Source of the DNA: Chrysomallon squamiferum
Taxonomy: Eukaryota > Mollusca > Gastropoda > Neomphalida > Peltospiridae
Length of the DNA: 48,500 nucleotides
Direction of reading: 5' to 3'
NCBI GenBank assembly: GCA_012295275.1
Contig: CM022671.1
Coordinates: 14,586,956 to 14,635,455, forward strand
Under the pieces are notes generated by a model, which was not told the origin of the DNA, made no database searches, and saw nothing but the letters and a program-made list of their open reading frames with translations. Positions 36,473-48,445 of this stretch are shown here, piece by piece (the stretch's first letter is position 1; each line of letters starts with the position of its first letter). A program made the position numbers and the translations under genes.

Positions 36473-38884
36473 AGTGAGTGTATGTGTGTGTATATATAGA
36501 TAAATGAAAATTCAGATCAGTTGAAAGATTTAAAAAATTAACATTAATTTATTTATATGTTGTTTATTCATTCTGAAGTAAATAGATACACTAGACATAA
36601 TTTTAAAAACATAGTCTATTTGTCATCATATTTACAAGCTTTCGTATATTTTATATACTTGTATTTTATAAAGCAGGCATGTATCAACAAGAAAGGTAAA
36701 CTTCTGTGTTAAACTAACTGAATCCAGTATTGTCCTTACAAACAAAACCAGAGTCTGGACATGAAGGACTTGAAGTGGTATTTTTATATTTGTATTTTAT
36801 TCATCCAGATTGTTAGGAATAACGTCATGTCTGATGAGACAGACAGAGGTTCAAAAGGTGTTGCATCAACCTTCACAATCACTCATCCACGGGAGAAGTG
36901 GCTCAAACGGAGAACAACAATCAAAGTCAGAGTAAGTCTGTTAACTCATTCAAATTAATTTATCTGATAGTTCACATTTTTATATACTGTTCCTTTTGCT
37001 AAGATTAATTTACCTTTTAAAGCAATAAACACAGGTTGAGAATCCCTTATCTGAAATGCCTTTGACAGGACATGTGTAAGATTTTGGAATAAAAAGCAAT
37101 AGTCTGAGAATAAGATGTAAGTCTAAACACAAATACCATTTATATTTACAGCTTAAAAATAAAAAAAACTTTATATTTAAAACTGTAAGATGTCACTATT
37201 TTTGCTGCTTAGAAAAATTTTGGTTTTTGGAGCTTTTCTGATTTCAGTTTTTCAGTCCTGGATTATTTTATAGTACAAAAATAACTCATATTTGTTTTTA
37301 TCTCCCAATGATTAAGTTTTGCTGTTTTATCTATTATAGAATTTGCAGTCAAATCATCGAGCAAATGATGTCATAGTTTTGGAAGACAAACCCCAAGTTC
37401 TTACTGCCAAATTCATGTATGGATCACTAGACATCACCTCACTTTCAGGGGAAAAGGTCTGTATTTATTTGTTTCTATAGCAACAGCTTAGTAAAGTGAA
37501 TTTAGCTAAAGAGGCAGTAACTGGTTTCTGTCTTAATATATAAGCTTTATCCTGTGATGAAAGAAAGACAAATGCAGTGAGGTTTTGCCAAGCATTAGTC
37601 ATCTTTTGATCTGAGCTGGAGGAAGGCAGACCTGGTACTAAAATTAACATTTTTATTATTAATTATTTTGTATTTTTAAAAGCAAGTGATGATTATTTTT
37701 GTCTTTCTTAAATGCTGTATGCTATAACAATTTAAAGTTGTTTTGAAATGTTGTTTTTGTAGATTGATGTACATATTATGCGCCAGCCATCTTCTGGTGA
37801 ATGGATTCATGTTGGAACTGAGATCACTGACGGCCATGGAAGACTCACATTTGAGATCCCCAAAGATAAACTCTTGAGTCAGGGAATGTATCCAGTGAAG
37901 ATGGTTGTAAGGTGTGTTACACATGTTACTGTATCCAGGCTTTTGTGCTTTTCATAAACTGAAGTACAGCACAGAGAATAAACTTTAACAATTTCTTAAT
38001 GTACATCATAAAAATCACTTGTGTACAAATGTAATAGAAATTTGAGACACTCTAAACTGAGGATAAACAGTATGCTGTCAAAACTGTAGATGTTTTTTTA
38101 TTATTTTTGTGTTTTCAGAGGTGATCATACATCTTGTGACTTCTATTTAACTGTGCTGCCACCAAAAACAGAGACCGTCATTTTCAGTGTCGACGGATCT
38201 TTCACAGCAAGTGTCAGTATCATGGGAAAAGACCCCAAAGTCAGAGCTGGGGCTGTGGATGTAGTTAGGTAAGATTTTCACATCACCGAAAAAAAAGTAA
38301 ATATCATCTGATCAAAGCTTTATTTCATCTAGTTTTATGTGTGAAAATAACAACTGACATGAAACAAAGACAGATTTATTAGGTTTAACTGATTTACTGT
38401 GTTTGTTCAGCATGCAATAAAGGTAAAGTGTGACTGTTTCAGACACTGGCAGGAACTGGGTTACTTGATTCTGTACGTGACGGCCAGACCTGACATGCAG
38501 CACAACAAAGTGGTGGCTTGGCTGGCCCAGCACAACTTCCCTCTTGGGATGGTCTCGTTCATGGATGGCTTGTCTAAGGATCCCCTGCGTCAGAAACTGA
38601 ACTATTTGAAAAACCTGCAGACTGAGGTGTGGAAATTTACACTTTTAAACTGAACTTTTATCTGTAGAATAACGGCTTCAGAACATTATTTAAAATTGTT
38701 GGATGTGTTTAAACCTTTACTACTTTATTACTTATGCTTACAACCATACATTTTTTTAGATCATATTTTAAAATTTAGATAATATTTTATTTCATTAGTA
38801 TTATTTTATTTTATTTAAAATTATTTTTCTTATAATTTTGTGATATATATAAATGGGCAGCTTGTCTAGCATTATTTGTTATTT

Positions 38885-38918
<34 letters not shown>

Positions 38919-40380
38919 TATTTTGACTGATATTTTTACTATTAACACACTTTCAGACTCAGGTGGTTTTCAAAACTGCTTATGGTTCCAGTAAGGACAT
39001 TGTTCTTTACAAGGATCTAGGACTTTCACCAGCTAACATTTTTATTGTGGGAAAGGCTTCGAAAAAGCATCATTCACAGGCTCAGGTAAATGATTTATCT
39101 TCTTCTTTTTTTTGTTAGTGAGAAAACTTATGTGGATTGATAAAAAAATTGAAAGTGTTAAGATATTTTTTAATCAGAAATTATGTAGAGGTTATGACTG
39201 ATATTTCATTTGTACAATGAAAATTGGAAAATAATTAATAATATATATTTTTTTAAATCACAATGCCAGCATCCCTTTAAAATTGGAATGTTTCTGTTAA
39301 GTTTTTAAGAACATCTGCACCTTATTCCTTCACCTGTTCAATTGTTTGTATTTCTGCATTGATTCATTTTTATTTAATTTTAAATCTAGAACCTTTTCTG
39401 ATACTATCAATTATGTTTCTTTTGACAACATTAATATTTTGTGTGGGATATTAATGTCATTCAGCAACTATTTCAAACTTTTCCTGATAAATAACATTTT
39501 AGTTATACTTTTAAAAAATATTTTAAGTATCATCTTTAAAGTGAAGACAGCAACATTTTGGTATAATAATAATGATGATCTGTGACACATAGCTAATAAT
39601 AATATATTTGTTTACTTTCTGATGGGATGGATCTCCTCTGAGTGACCTCTTGTTAAATGTAACAATGATCTGATATTTATATATAACGTCTAAATTAATC
39701 ATAAACTACACATTTCACAGATACTTTCTCTTGGGTATGCAGCCGAGTCTAAGATAAATGTAATAATAATAATCTGATATCTATCTATCTATCTATCTAT
39801 CTAATCTAATAATAAATGTGTATTTCACAGATAATTTCTGATAGGTATGAAGGTCATCTAAGTGACTCGTTAAATGTAATAATAATAATGATCTGATATC
39901 TATATATATATCTATATATAAGGCATAAAAATAAACATAATTGACAGCTACTTTCTGATGGGTACGCAGTTCATCTGAGTGAGCTGTTAAAATGTAATAA
40001 TAATAATAATCTGATATCTATCTATCTATCTATCTATCTGTCTATCTGTCTATCTGTCTGTCTGTCTGTGTGTGTGTGTCTGTGTGTATGGTGCTATTGT
40101 CTAAGCTAATAAAAATGTACACGTTTCACAGCTACTTTCTGATGGGTACGCAGCTCATCTGAGTGACCTGTTGTCTCCAGGATTCTCGGTCCCAGCTGTG
40201 GGCAATGCCAGAATGTTTCTGCGACGTAGCTGTTTCCGCCTGCCACATCAGAGCGACACGCGCAAACTGGCAAAGAGGACGATGTCACAGCCCGGCCGTG
40301 GAGAGCCCACGCACAGCTGCACCAAAATAACTCTCACAGACCCCGACCACGTCACGCAGGAAGACATGCAGCCAAAATGA
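26431..40380 (+). CDS. PITPNM: Membrane-associated phosphatidylinositol transfer protein (PITPNM/RdgB), 21 coding exons
   Basis: Coding exons: 26431-26508, 26821-26953, 27130-27333, 27744-27968, 28656-29012, 30600-30677, 31253-31372, 31644-31778, 32221-32395, 32859-33066, 33559-33940, 34640-34810, 35137-35292, 36133-36281, 36809-36931, 37340-37456, 37763-37911, 38119-38268, 38443-38626, 38957-39085, 40132-40380 (TGA). Every junction is in phase, giving 1223 residues, the length of vertebrate PITPNM1/2. The order is PITP domain (1-255), FFAT motif (353-359), DDHD region (about 430-870) and LNS2 (about 960-1165). The protein exchanges phosphatidylinositol and phosphatidic acid at ER-plasma membrane contacts; Drosophila RdgB is the photoreceptor member. 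The start [20 protein letters not shown] is the family N-terminus. The 5' UTR runs at least from the acceptor at 26363. No damage is seen. A single invertebrate gene is expected to correspond to all vertebrate PITPNM paralogues. Confidence 0.97.
28105..28212. repeat. 50-bp tandem duplication in intron 4
   Basis: AATTTTAAAAAATTTATTTT plus AGCTATCCATCATTGATTTA and TTTATTTG occur twice in a row, almost identical. Each copy has a TTTTAG that mimics an acceptor; neither is used in the model. Confidence 0.85.
29013..30599. other. Intron 5 of PITPNM
   Basis: 1.6-kb AT-rich intron with a (GTT)/(ATT)n tract at about 29515-29610, TG/TA-rich sequence at 29820-29895 and tetranucleotide-like TATC/TGTC runs near 30090-30115. 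No internal exon is seen. Confidence 0.6.
30652..30677 (+). other. PITPNM: FFAT motif for VAP binding
   Basis: Residues [11 protein letters not shown] (to 358) plus D359 across the splice junction match the FFAT pattern E-F-F-D-A-x-E/D with an acidic, serine-rich lead. In PITPNM/RdgB proteins this binds ER-resident VAP and anchors the protein to ER-plasma membrane contacts. The final acidic residue is created by the exon 6/exon 7 join. Confidence 0.85.
30676..30760. repeat. 20-bp minisatellite starting at the exon 6 donor
   Basis: Four units of ATGTTAATATCATCAATGTT follow each other directly from the GTATGTTAAT donor. The first unit supplies the donor itself. Confidence 0.85.
31644..36281 (+). 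other. PITPNM: DDHD region (coding exons 8-14)
   Basis: Begins with [13 protein letters not shown], then [33 protein letters not shown], and the lipase-like strand [18 protein letters not shown], with Ser578 in A-D-S-A-G where related proteins have a G-D-S-V-G type sequence. The four metal-type DDHD positions lie in [30 protein letters not shown], and [18 protein letters not shown]. In PITPNM this region is a folded lipid-binding module rather than a proven lipase. Confidence 0.9.
35291..35690. repeat. 103-bp tandem repeat starting at the exon 13 donor
   Basis: Four units of about 103 nt begin at 35291, 35394, 35497 and about 35599, with shared sequence TCAGCAACATCTTCCCTTTG, AAAACACCTGTTTCA and TTTATAAACTTACTGAA. 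Unit 1 contains the functional donor G|GTAGTC; the equivalent bases in units 2-4 read AGTAGT, GATATT and GGTTTT. Confidence 0.9.
36300..36500. repeat. TATG/TG microsatellite in intron 14
   Basis: Long compound GTAT/TG tract (pure TG at about 36433-36470) just after the exon 14 donor. Confidence 0.9.
38887..38920. repeat. (TG)n tract upstream of the exon 20 acceptor
   Basis: About 16 TG units end 36 nt before the acceptor at 38956. In RNA this is a (UG)n run in a position where such runs can affect splicing. Confidence 0.9.
39611..40060. repeat. Decayed tandem copies of the start of the last PITPNM exon
   Basis: Four copies precede the true exon (40132): near 39613, 39721, 39831 and 39948. 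Each resembles TTTCACAG|CTACTTTCTGATGG, GTACGCAGCTCATCTGAGTG and ACCTGTTG, then a shared tail of AATGTAATAATAATAATCTG and ATATCTATC. The copy at 39948 is nearly identical for 40 nt and keeps a CAG acceptor. The (TATC)n arrays at 39778-39803 and 40014-40070 grew from the tails. Confidence 0.9.
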
Positions 40381-43300
40381 AAACTTCAATACTATAGTCT
40401 CTTCAGTCTGTTGTTTTAATAAGTCTGTTTTTAATAACTGTCAGTCAGTGGTAGGTTCACGCATATTTTTAGTTAGTAAAAGTGTCGTAAAATTGGTGTG
40501 CAAAGCAGATGCAAATAGAAAACGAATGTAGAACTATCAACTGGTTTCTTGTGGTGCTTAGAAGTTAATTTATAATGATTAGATTAATTGTGACATGGTT
40601 CCCAGCATTGTCATGTGTATATGTGTGTGCGTGCATGTGTGTGTGTGTATATATATATGTGTGTGTGTGTGTGGTGCATATTGATGAAATGGCTATTTAT
40701 ATGAAACATAGCACTGGTGTATACATTTCTTAAATTTATTTTGTATTGAAAATATTTCTTAATTTCAGCACTTTTACAATTTAATGTTTACTCATCCTGA
40801 ATTATTCTTTACATATTTTATTTGAAAAGATCTGTGTATGTGTGGGTGTGTATGTGTATATATGGTGGTGTAAATGTTTGTGTGTGTTGTTTGAGTTAAT
40901 GATATTTTTATTTTGTTATCACTGCAAGTTAATCTCTTGAACTGCACATCAGCAACAAGCCATTGTTTTCTTTGATCAGCAGTAACAGAAAACAAAAGTG
41001 TGTTAGTTATCAGCTGACCTTTTTTAATTTGGTGTCCGTACAAAATCAAACTAGTCAACACTTGTGGGGTTTTGTTACATTATAAACTCTGGAAAAGAAA
41101 TAATTGTCATGGAAATAAACCATCAATACGATTAGCACTAGTCTTGCCATCATCTGATTAAATGGTCATTACTAAACCCTTTTTTTTTTTAATGTAAATC
41201 TCAGGCTAAAATTTATTTGAAACCAAAGAGTGTACTGTTTGTCACAGAAATCTACAGTTTGAAAGAGTAAAATTTATAATATTGTAAAAATGAATGACTT
41301 AGACTGGTTAACTAAGAATACATCATTAAGGTATGTCTGTATTTTAACATTATGCTCAAAGAATTGGTTATGAAAACGTAAAGAAACTAGAAAACCACCT
41401 AACAAATTCAGGTTGCTTTAGTTAGTTCATTCTGTGATAAAGTTTTGAATGTACGGAGATAGGACTCAGACTTTAGGATGCACTGGACAGACGAATGTTG
41501 AATGTTAGTTTTCACAGAGATAACAAAGAGATTTTACTGGATTCTGTATAACTGACTGTTCTGCAGAATTCACCTGTTTCCTGGAACTAGCACTTCTCCT
41601 GTTGATTTTATCTGGTACCAGAACTGAATAGTTTTTATCCTCAGAATTATAGTCCACAATGACATTTTCCTGATTTAGTCTAACTGGAATAGCAGAGTAT
41701 TTATCAGTACATTTGTTTTTTTTTACACACTTTATTATATATTTATAAACATCAATAAAAAGACAACCAATTATATATATAAATATATAGATATATATAT
41801 ACAGCTATACACATGTATTTGTGAAATAATTTTTCATATGATTTACAAGCCTAGAGAAGAATGTATATTTATATTGTACTTATTAAATTTGTTATTTGTT
41901 ATGTGTTCAACTTAACATGTGGTCATCTTTTCTTATTTTGAATTGGATCTGAGCTTTTTGATGTTTCAAATCTTATTTTATTTTCAGAATTATTTTCTGT
42001 TGTTATTGTTGATATCTAATAGAAATATTTGTCACTGTTAATTTTATTCAGATTTGGATCATATCTATAAATTGTTATTGATGTAAAATTTGAGACAGCC
42101 TCTTTGAAGATTTACTTAATTTTCTATTTCTTATGTTAATTATGAACAATTACAAATTGAAACAAGCACTCTGTACATATTAATATTGTTATTCCACTTT
42201 ATTTGTTTGTTGCTTTTTTTGCCAGTGTTTTCTTTGTTATTAATTTTCATTAAAATAATTATTAATATATGATTATTCTTTTACTTGTTTGTGATAACCG
42301 ACTTATTAGATCATGAAGTATTGCGATTTGTCGTTAACATTTTGATACACTATATTTTCAGGCAATATCGGTTTTGCACAGTTTATTATTAAACATAACA
42401 AAGAATACTAATACTGCCATCAAAATGGCATTATTGAAATGGAAAATTGAATTTTTAATCATATTTTTGTATGTCAAGAAGAGCAGTCAAGTAAGAAAGG
42501 GAGAGATATCTGATTTGAAGATAGCATAGTATCTTTCACCTTCGTACAGTTTACTGTAAATATTTGTGTGTTTTAAAAATTTATGAATCACATTTAGAGA
42601 TAACCAAAGCTATAGTAACCAGATAAAAGAAGTTATATTTGTAGTTTATTTTTTATCATGTTTGAATCCAAATATCTGTTGTATATTGTTTGTCAGTATG
42701 TTTCAGTTATTATGGAATTATATTGTTGTGTATGTTTTTAAATAATACAGTCGTATATATTTACATAACTGTGTATTAGTAATTTTATTTATAATCTCAC
42801 AATCATATAAATGTATGGTTTTTTTTTTTTTTTTTTAAATGAGAGATATTATGTTTGTTTTGTAGCAGATTTATTTTTATTTATTTATCTATTTATTTTT
42901 ATTATTACTATTTGTTGGTTGACCTCTCTGTATGTGTTCATAAATTATATTTGTAAATTTATGCTATATTATTAATAATTTAAATACTACAATATTTTTT
43001 AAAATCAGAGATGTTATTTTTGTTTTGTAGTAGATCTATTTTTATTTGTTTATTTATTGATTTATTGTTGATAGTTGTCTGTGTGTGTTCATGAGCTTGT
43101 CTGTCAACGAATTCATTTTAAGTTTATTTCTCATCCATTTTTGTAAGATTTGTTATTTTTAACAAATCCTGCATCCCTGCTTCCCTATGATCTCAGTACA
43201 GTGTGTGGAAGTGTATTCTTACTTGTTTCCTGCCTCCTTAAAAACAATAAATAAATCAATAAATATTTAAAATGAACCAAACCTTACTTTATTTGTATTC

Positions 43301-44957
43301 CTGGTTTAATTTACCTAACAGCAGAATTTTTGTATAAATTAGATAAAACTCAGTACTTTCCTAAATTATCACTTTTTTTTTTAAAACACATTTTTGTCGA
43401 ACCGAATAGTAAATGTAACTGAGTTTATTTCAATATCAATTAATAGCTTTTATTTAACACTGAGAATATATTATATCTGCCACTGAAAAAGGCCAGTCCT
43501 TCCATTTATTTTACAAGTTGAGTAACTCAGATATAAAATGTGTGTTTTATCACTGCAGAGCCTAGATTCAGCTATTTGTCATATGTCTGGGTTCAAAGGT
43601 TAAGATCACCATATCTGGCACATGTTTGGTTTATTCTGCTTGCCAATTGATTATTAAAACATTTGTTTGTAAAATGATAAAAAAATAAATCAAAATTACT
43701 CACGTTTAAATAAAGTAAAAGAACCAAATGTTGTATTTTAGATTTTATTTGTTATGTGCCAAAAAATAATGAAGTGACATGATGGTGCTTTTTGTTCAGT
43801 GTATTTTTATATTAATCAATATTTATTTCATTTGTGGTCCAATTTTTACATGTGTGAGTTTGTTGTATATTAATTTGTTATTTTTATGTTGTTTATTGAA
43901 GTAAATTGTTCCAAACAGGACAACAAAACAAATAATAAACAAGTGTCACAAATTCCATACATAAATAATAAAGTAAATAAACAGAATTTATTATCAGTGT
44001 TAAATATAACAATAAAATAAAATGACATTTGGAATTTTTCAACTTTTAAACTGCTTATGATAAAACGCAGCTTGTCCTTGTGAAATCGAAGCCTACAGAA
44101 AATATCAGATGAGAAACTGGTTTCTTGGAATGAATGCTCACTTTAGCATTGGCTTTAACAGGTCAAAAATAAATAACTAACATTATTTTCAGGTAAAATA
44201 TTTTAATGAAAATTAATCTGGTCTGCATCTATATAATAATGGTATATATGAAACAAAAACAGTAATGAAAATAAAACCATGACAGATATCATTTGATAAA
44301 ATATTCATACTAAAGTAAATTTACCTTGTTAAATCAGATACAGAAAATGAAAATCAGAGGTAAATGATCATAGATTTCTGACCTTAAATTGATAAGAAAT
44401 AATCATTTTCCTCAAGTAATGATAGAATATTTTATTATTATTATCTAAAATAAAAAATGAAAACTAAAAATAAAAAGTTCACTATCACCAAATATTATAA
44501 CCTTTGAATTCACTTCCTCAGTCTTAACATAAATGTCTGGCCCCTTTAACTGGGAGATTTAGTACAAGCACATACCTGCTAGTAATCGTGTACATAGGAA
44601 GTATTCTACAGCAAACATTTATCAAGAACTATGGGGCACTTGTAGCTGACATTTTAAGACTGAGAACAATAAATGCATATTTGAAAAGACACTCATTTCA
44701 GTGCTTCTTTTTTATATCTTGTTAATGTGTTGAATTCTTGTAATGTTTTGTTGTGCTGTAAGCTGATAGCTCCAGCCTGTTACGGTTAACTGATGAATTG
44801 CAATTACTCAACTAAGCAACCTGTCAAACATTATTATTTCACAATAGTTTTGTAATGTTCTTTATTATCATTATTTTTTTTTTTTTTTTTTTTTTTTTGG
44901 TGTCTTTATTATTTCTTTTTTTTTCATTATTATTTAGTTTTTAAATTTATTTTTTTT

Positions 44958-44991
<34 letters not shown>

Positions 44992-46441
44992 CATAATACA
45001 TAAAACAAAATATAATAAGTAAATTTAAAATTATATTTTGTTCTTTCTGAATAAACGTACATTCACTCTGTTGTACAGATTGTTAAAATATAGTTAACGC
45101 TTCAAAAATGTCAAACAAATGGAATTTCACAGTTTCAGCCTTTAAATTTTTGTTTAAAAGTGAGAAAAATACTTATAGAAAATACTCTGTTGTATTTAAA
45201 TAAAAATTTAGAACTTGATGTTCTAATAGTAATTCATTCTTCTGTATATTTTATATTTTTGTCAGAATAAACCTTGTACCAAGAAGAAAAAAATTGTCGA
45301 CTATTCATATATATAAATGTCTAGCTCTCCATTTATTGTGTTCTATCAATATATATGATCTTTTTATTAATCCATATAGAAATTGAAATTGCATAATGAT
45401 TTGTGTTAAGACACATAATAATTTAGTCAAAGCAGAAACAGTGAGAGTTTATCTGATTCAAAAAATCAAGAGATGCAAATTGTCCATATATGAGAATAAA
45501 TAAGAAACTGTGTTTGTCCTCGTTTTGTTAGAAATATTTAAATATATATATATATATATATATATCAGCTTGTCTGTGACTTGTTACTTCTGTTCTGTTT
45601 AAGTTTTAAAACATATCACTTGATATTGCATTAACATATTATATAATTGCTCTTTTAATAAATCATATAGTATCTTCTTTTTATTTTGTTGTAATTACTT
45701 AAATACATTTTAAAGATATTACATTGAGTATCTTTGAGCTGAAAATTTTAAAAGGTGAAGTGTTACACAAAATTTTGAGAACACAGATTTTGTGAAATTA
45801 AGTTACTTTAAATAAAGAAATATATATATATATAAGTATAAAATATATATACCTGTATATATATATTATACTTTAATGTATTTAAAAAAAAAATTAAAAT
45901 TAAAAATATAAAAATTCTTAACATTTCAGCAGAGATACCAGGTAAATGTCTTAATGGCATTCCTTGATTGTGTGTGTGGGAGTGGTGTCAGTGTAATCCA
46001 AGAAGAAACTCAGTTTTAAAAAAACCTAGACGTTGATGTCCGATTCTGCTTCTGACTTGATTTATGAATGGATGATAAATATTTCTGTTTTAAAAAACAA
46101 CATTAATAATGAAAACGGTATGACAATTATAGCGTACACAGTTACTTCAGCATGCACATAAACTATGGCTGTACACCATTTCTACCAGTTAAATCAGTTG
46201 ACATCTTTGCACGAACATGTAAAATAATGTTTATGTTAATCATCAAACTGTGACGATCGCGTAGTTGCTAAGCAGGATAAATCTAATGCGGAAAGATCCT
46301 GTTCGAGGAAACTGAACTGTTTGTGTCAATGAAAAAGATATGATATGGGTTTTTCCCCCCCACAAAAAAAAAAAAAAAAAAATGTGTGGAAGTGTTCCGT
46401 TTAAGAAAAAGAAAAGAACAAGAAAGCAGACGTGAGCGAAT
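40381..46441. other. PITPNM 3' UTR and AT-rich spacer
   Basis: The 3' UTR starts at 40381. AATAAA signals occur at 41114-41119, near 41755 and at 43246-43251, so several 3' ends are possible. The rest contains TG/TA runs at 40617-40675, long T-runs at 44873-44898 and about 44957-44990, and (AT)n near 45543-45565. No open frame with coding character was found on either strand. Confidence 0.5.
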
Positions 46442-47771
46442 ATGTTCCCAGTCGGTATGGTTTGGATCTTATTTGTTGTATGGAGTTTGTTAACACTTGT
46501 AAGAACGAGAAAATTTATTACGTGTAAAGACTCTGCTTGTCAAGTAAGTTCGTTTCGATCTACAAAAGCTTCGGAGAAATATAAAAATTTGATCATATAA
46601 TGACTATTCTGGATATCTGAACAAACGTTACTCTTTCCATAGCAATAATTTCAATATATATTTATATATATTTTATTTATTTTTTATTTTTATTTTTTTT
46701 TATTTTTTTTATTTTAAGTCATATTTAACTAAGCTGGTTTCCTGTTTCTTTATTTAGCCACGATAAGCATTGCTAACGACAACAGTATACATGCAGCGAA
46801 TGTATTCAGCCCGTTCAGTTGCCGGTTAATCCAGACTTTCGAATATTTTATAAATTGTTGATTTATTTTAAAAGTGCCAGTTTATTAATTTTTATTTATT
46901 TTTTTATTATTATTATTTTTTTTTTTTAATTTGATAATTAAATTTTCCTATAAAGAGAACTAAAATATTTATATTAAATAAATAAAATAAAGTTCCTGTA
47001 ACCAAAAATAAACAAACGTTATGCACTAGCTGTTCCTATACAGGTCGCTTTGACCGTACGACACAAATACGGGGGTCCCCGGGGGGGGGGGGTCCGCGGC
47101 AATTTTTACTGTTATTTATTTTTATTATTTATTATTATTTTTTTACCTTCTGCTGCTGTTTGAATTATTCTTAATTCACTTATGTAGTCTAAAATTACAA
47201 ACTTACGTACTATGCATCATGTTATAGTCTAACTATTAATATCTGTTTTTATCTTCTTAATACAAGTTTATTTGCATGTATAGAAAGTTAAAAGCAATTA
47301 ATTAAACTCCGTATATTAATAATGTAATTAATGTTTTGATTTATTTGTAGAACAAAACCTGTAAAAAAGATGTTCTTCGTAAAGACGGTACGTAATCAAT
47401 AACATTAATTTTAGTTTTTAATCTTCTTAAATTCTGTCACATATATCTCAGGGAGGTGTCACAATACATCGCAGTGTTATTAAACGAAATAATCGCATTA
47501 GTTAATTCCTATCTCCAACAGGTGGTGATCCAGAAAACAAAAACATGAAGAGAAAGAAATTAATTTTTTTGTTGCTGTTTTATCATGTTTTGACTTGACC
47601 AGAGTATTTTGCAGAAACAGTCTACACTAGTATATTTAGTTACATTTGTGAATATCTTTTAACAGATCACCATTTTAATGTGTGTGTGTGTGTGTGGTTA
47701 TATTTTACTGTTTATTTATATTAATATTTATATTTATTGCTATTTTTCTTTTTATTTAATTTTTTACATTT

Positions 47772-47856
<85 letters not shown>

Positions 47857-48445
47857 ATGCATATGTACTAAGTAAAAAGAGATTATAATTTATACATACT
47901 TGTTGTGTTTTTAGACTGCATAAAGCAGAAAGTTCCAGAATATTTCGGCGCTGATCGGCTGAAATTTACATTGTCAGTATCATTTCACAAAAGAAGATTA
48001 CTGAAATTTAAATGGCGCAGGTTAAAAGGAAAATACCTCAAAACACAAAGACAGGGTAAAGAAAAAAAAAAAAATCACTTTTTAACTTTTTTATTTTTTT
48101 ATTCAATTCAATTTTTTTTTTTATTTATCATATTTGTTTGTTTTATATGTATATAGTATAATATAATAATAATTATGTTGTATGAAAGCATATCCCCAGA
48201 TAATGTGTACAAATACAGTTGTATTTTATTTAGGAAGTACAAAGGTGTATGTACTGATGCTGCTGTTTTATGACTCTCATGGAGAAGAGGTAACACAAAG
48301 TCGAAGGTGTTACATTGTTGAAGTTGACAGCAGAAGACGACAGCAGGTTGGTTCTTTACAAATGTTACAAGTTTTTGTTGTTTTACTGCTGAGCATTTTT
48401 GTTTTAAGAATTATATCTTATGAAGTGAAGTTTAACAGAGTATGA
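46442..48445 (+). CDS. Unrecognised small secreted or membrane protein (4 exons, possibly incomplete)
   Basis: Exons: 46442-46543, 47351-47387, 47915-48055, 48234 onward. Phases 0, 1, 1 agree, with donors GTAAGT, GTACGT and GTAAAG. The N-terminus MFPVGMVWILFVVWSLLTLV is a clear signal peptide or anchor, followed by a cysteine-containing segment (ITCKDSACQNKTCKKD) with an N-glycosylation sequon at NKT, then a basic stretch (FHKRRLLKFKWRRLKGKYLK) and STKVYVLMLLFYDSHGEEVT..RRCYIVEVDS. Exon 4 either ends at CAG|GTTGGT (48346), continuing beyond the window, or reads on to TGA at 48443-48445 with a hydrophobic segment VFVVLLLSIFVLRII. The first gives a soluble beginning, the second a 164-residue protein with a membrane segment. 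A further possible exon after CCAACAG (47520) would insert GGDPENKN. Family not recognised. Confidence 0.6.
47071..47097. other. G-run with CpG-rich flank
   Basis: GGGGGTCCCC is followed by 12 G and TCCGCGGC inside a region that is otherwise AT-rich (intron 1 of the right-hand gene). It could form a quadruplex, or mark an assembly problem. Confidence 0.7.
47777..47852. repeat. (CT)n microsatellite
   Basis: About 38 CT units, 62 nt before the acceptor at 47914, in the CU sense of the + gene. Confidence 0.95.

Larger units (their letters stand above)
37763..40380 (+). other. PITPNM: LNS2 domain and C-terminal tail (coding exons 17-21)
   Basis: LNS2 core: [20 protein letters not shown]-type sequence (residues [23 protein letters not shown]), then [69 protein letters not shown] and [13 protein letters not shown]. 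The fold is HAD-like, but the first motif reads S-V-D-G-S instead of D-x-D-G-T, so it is a phosphatidic-acid sensor rather than an enzyme. The tail after [10 protein letters not shown] is basic and disordered. Confidence 0.92.
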
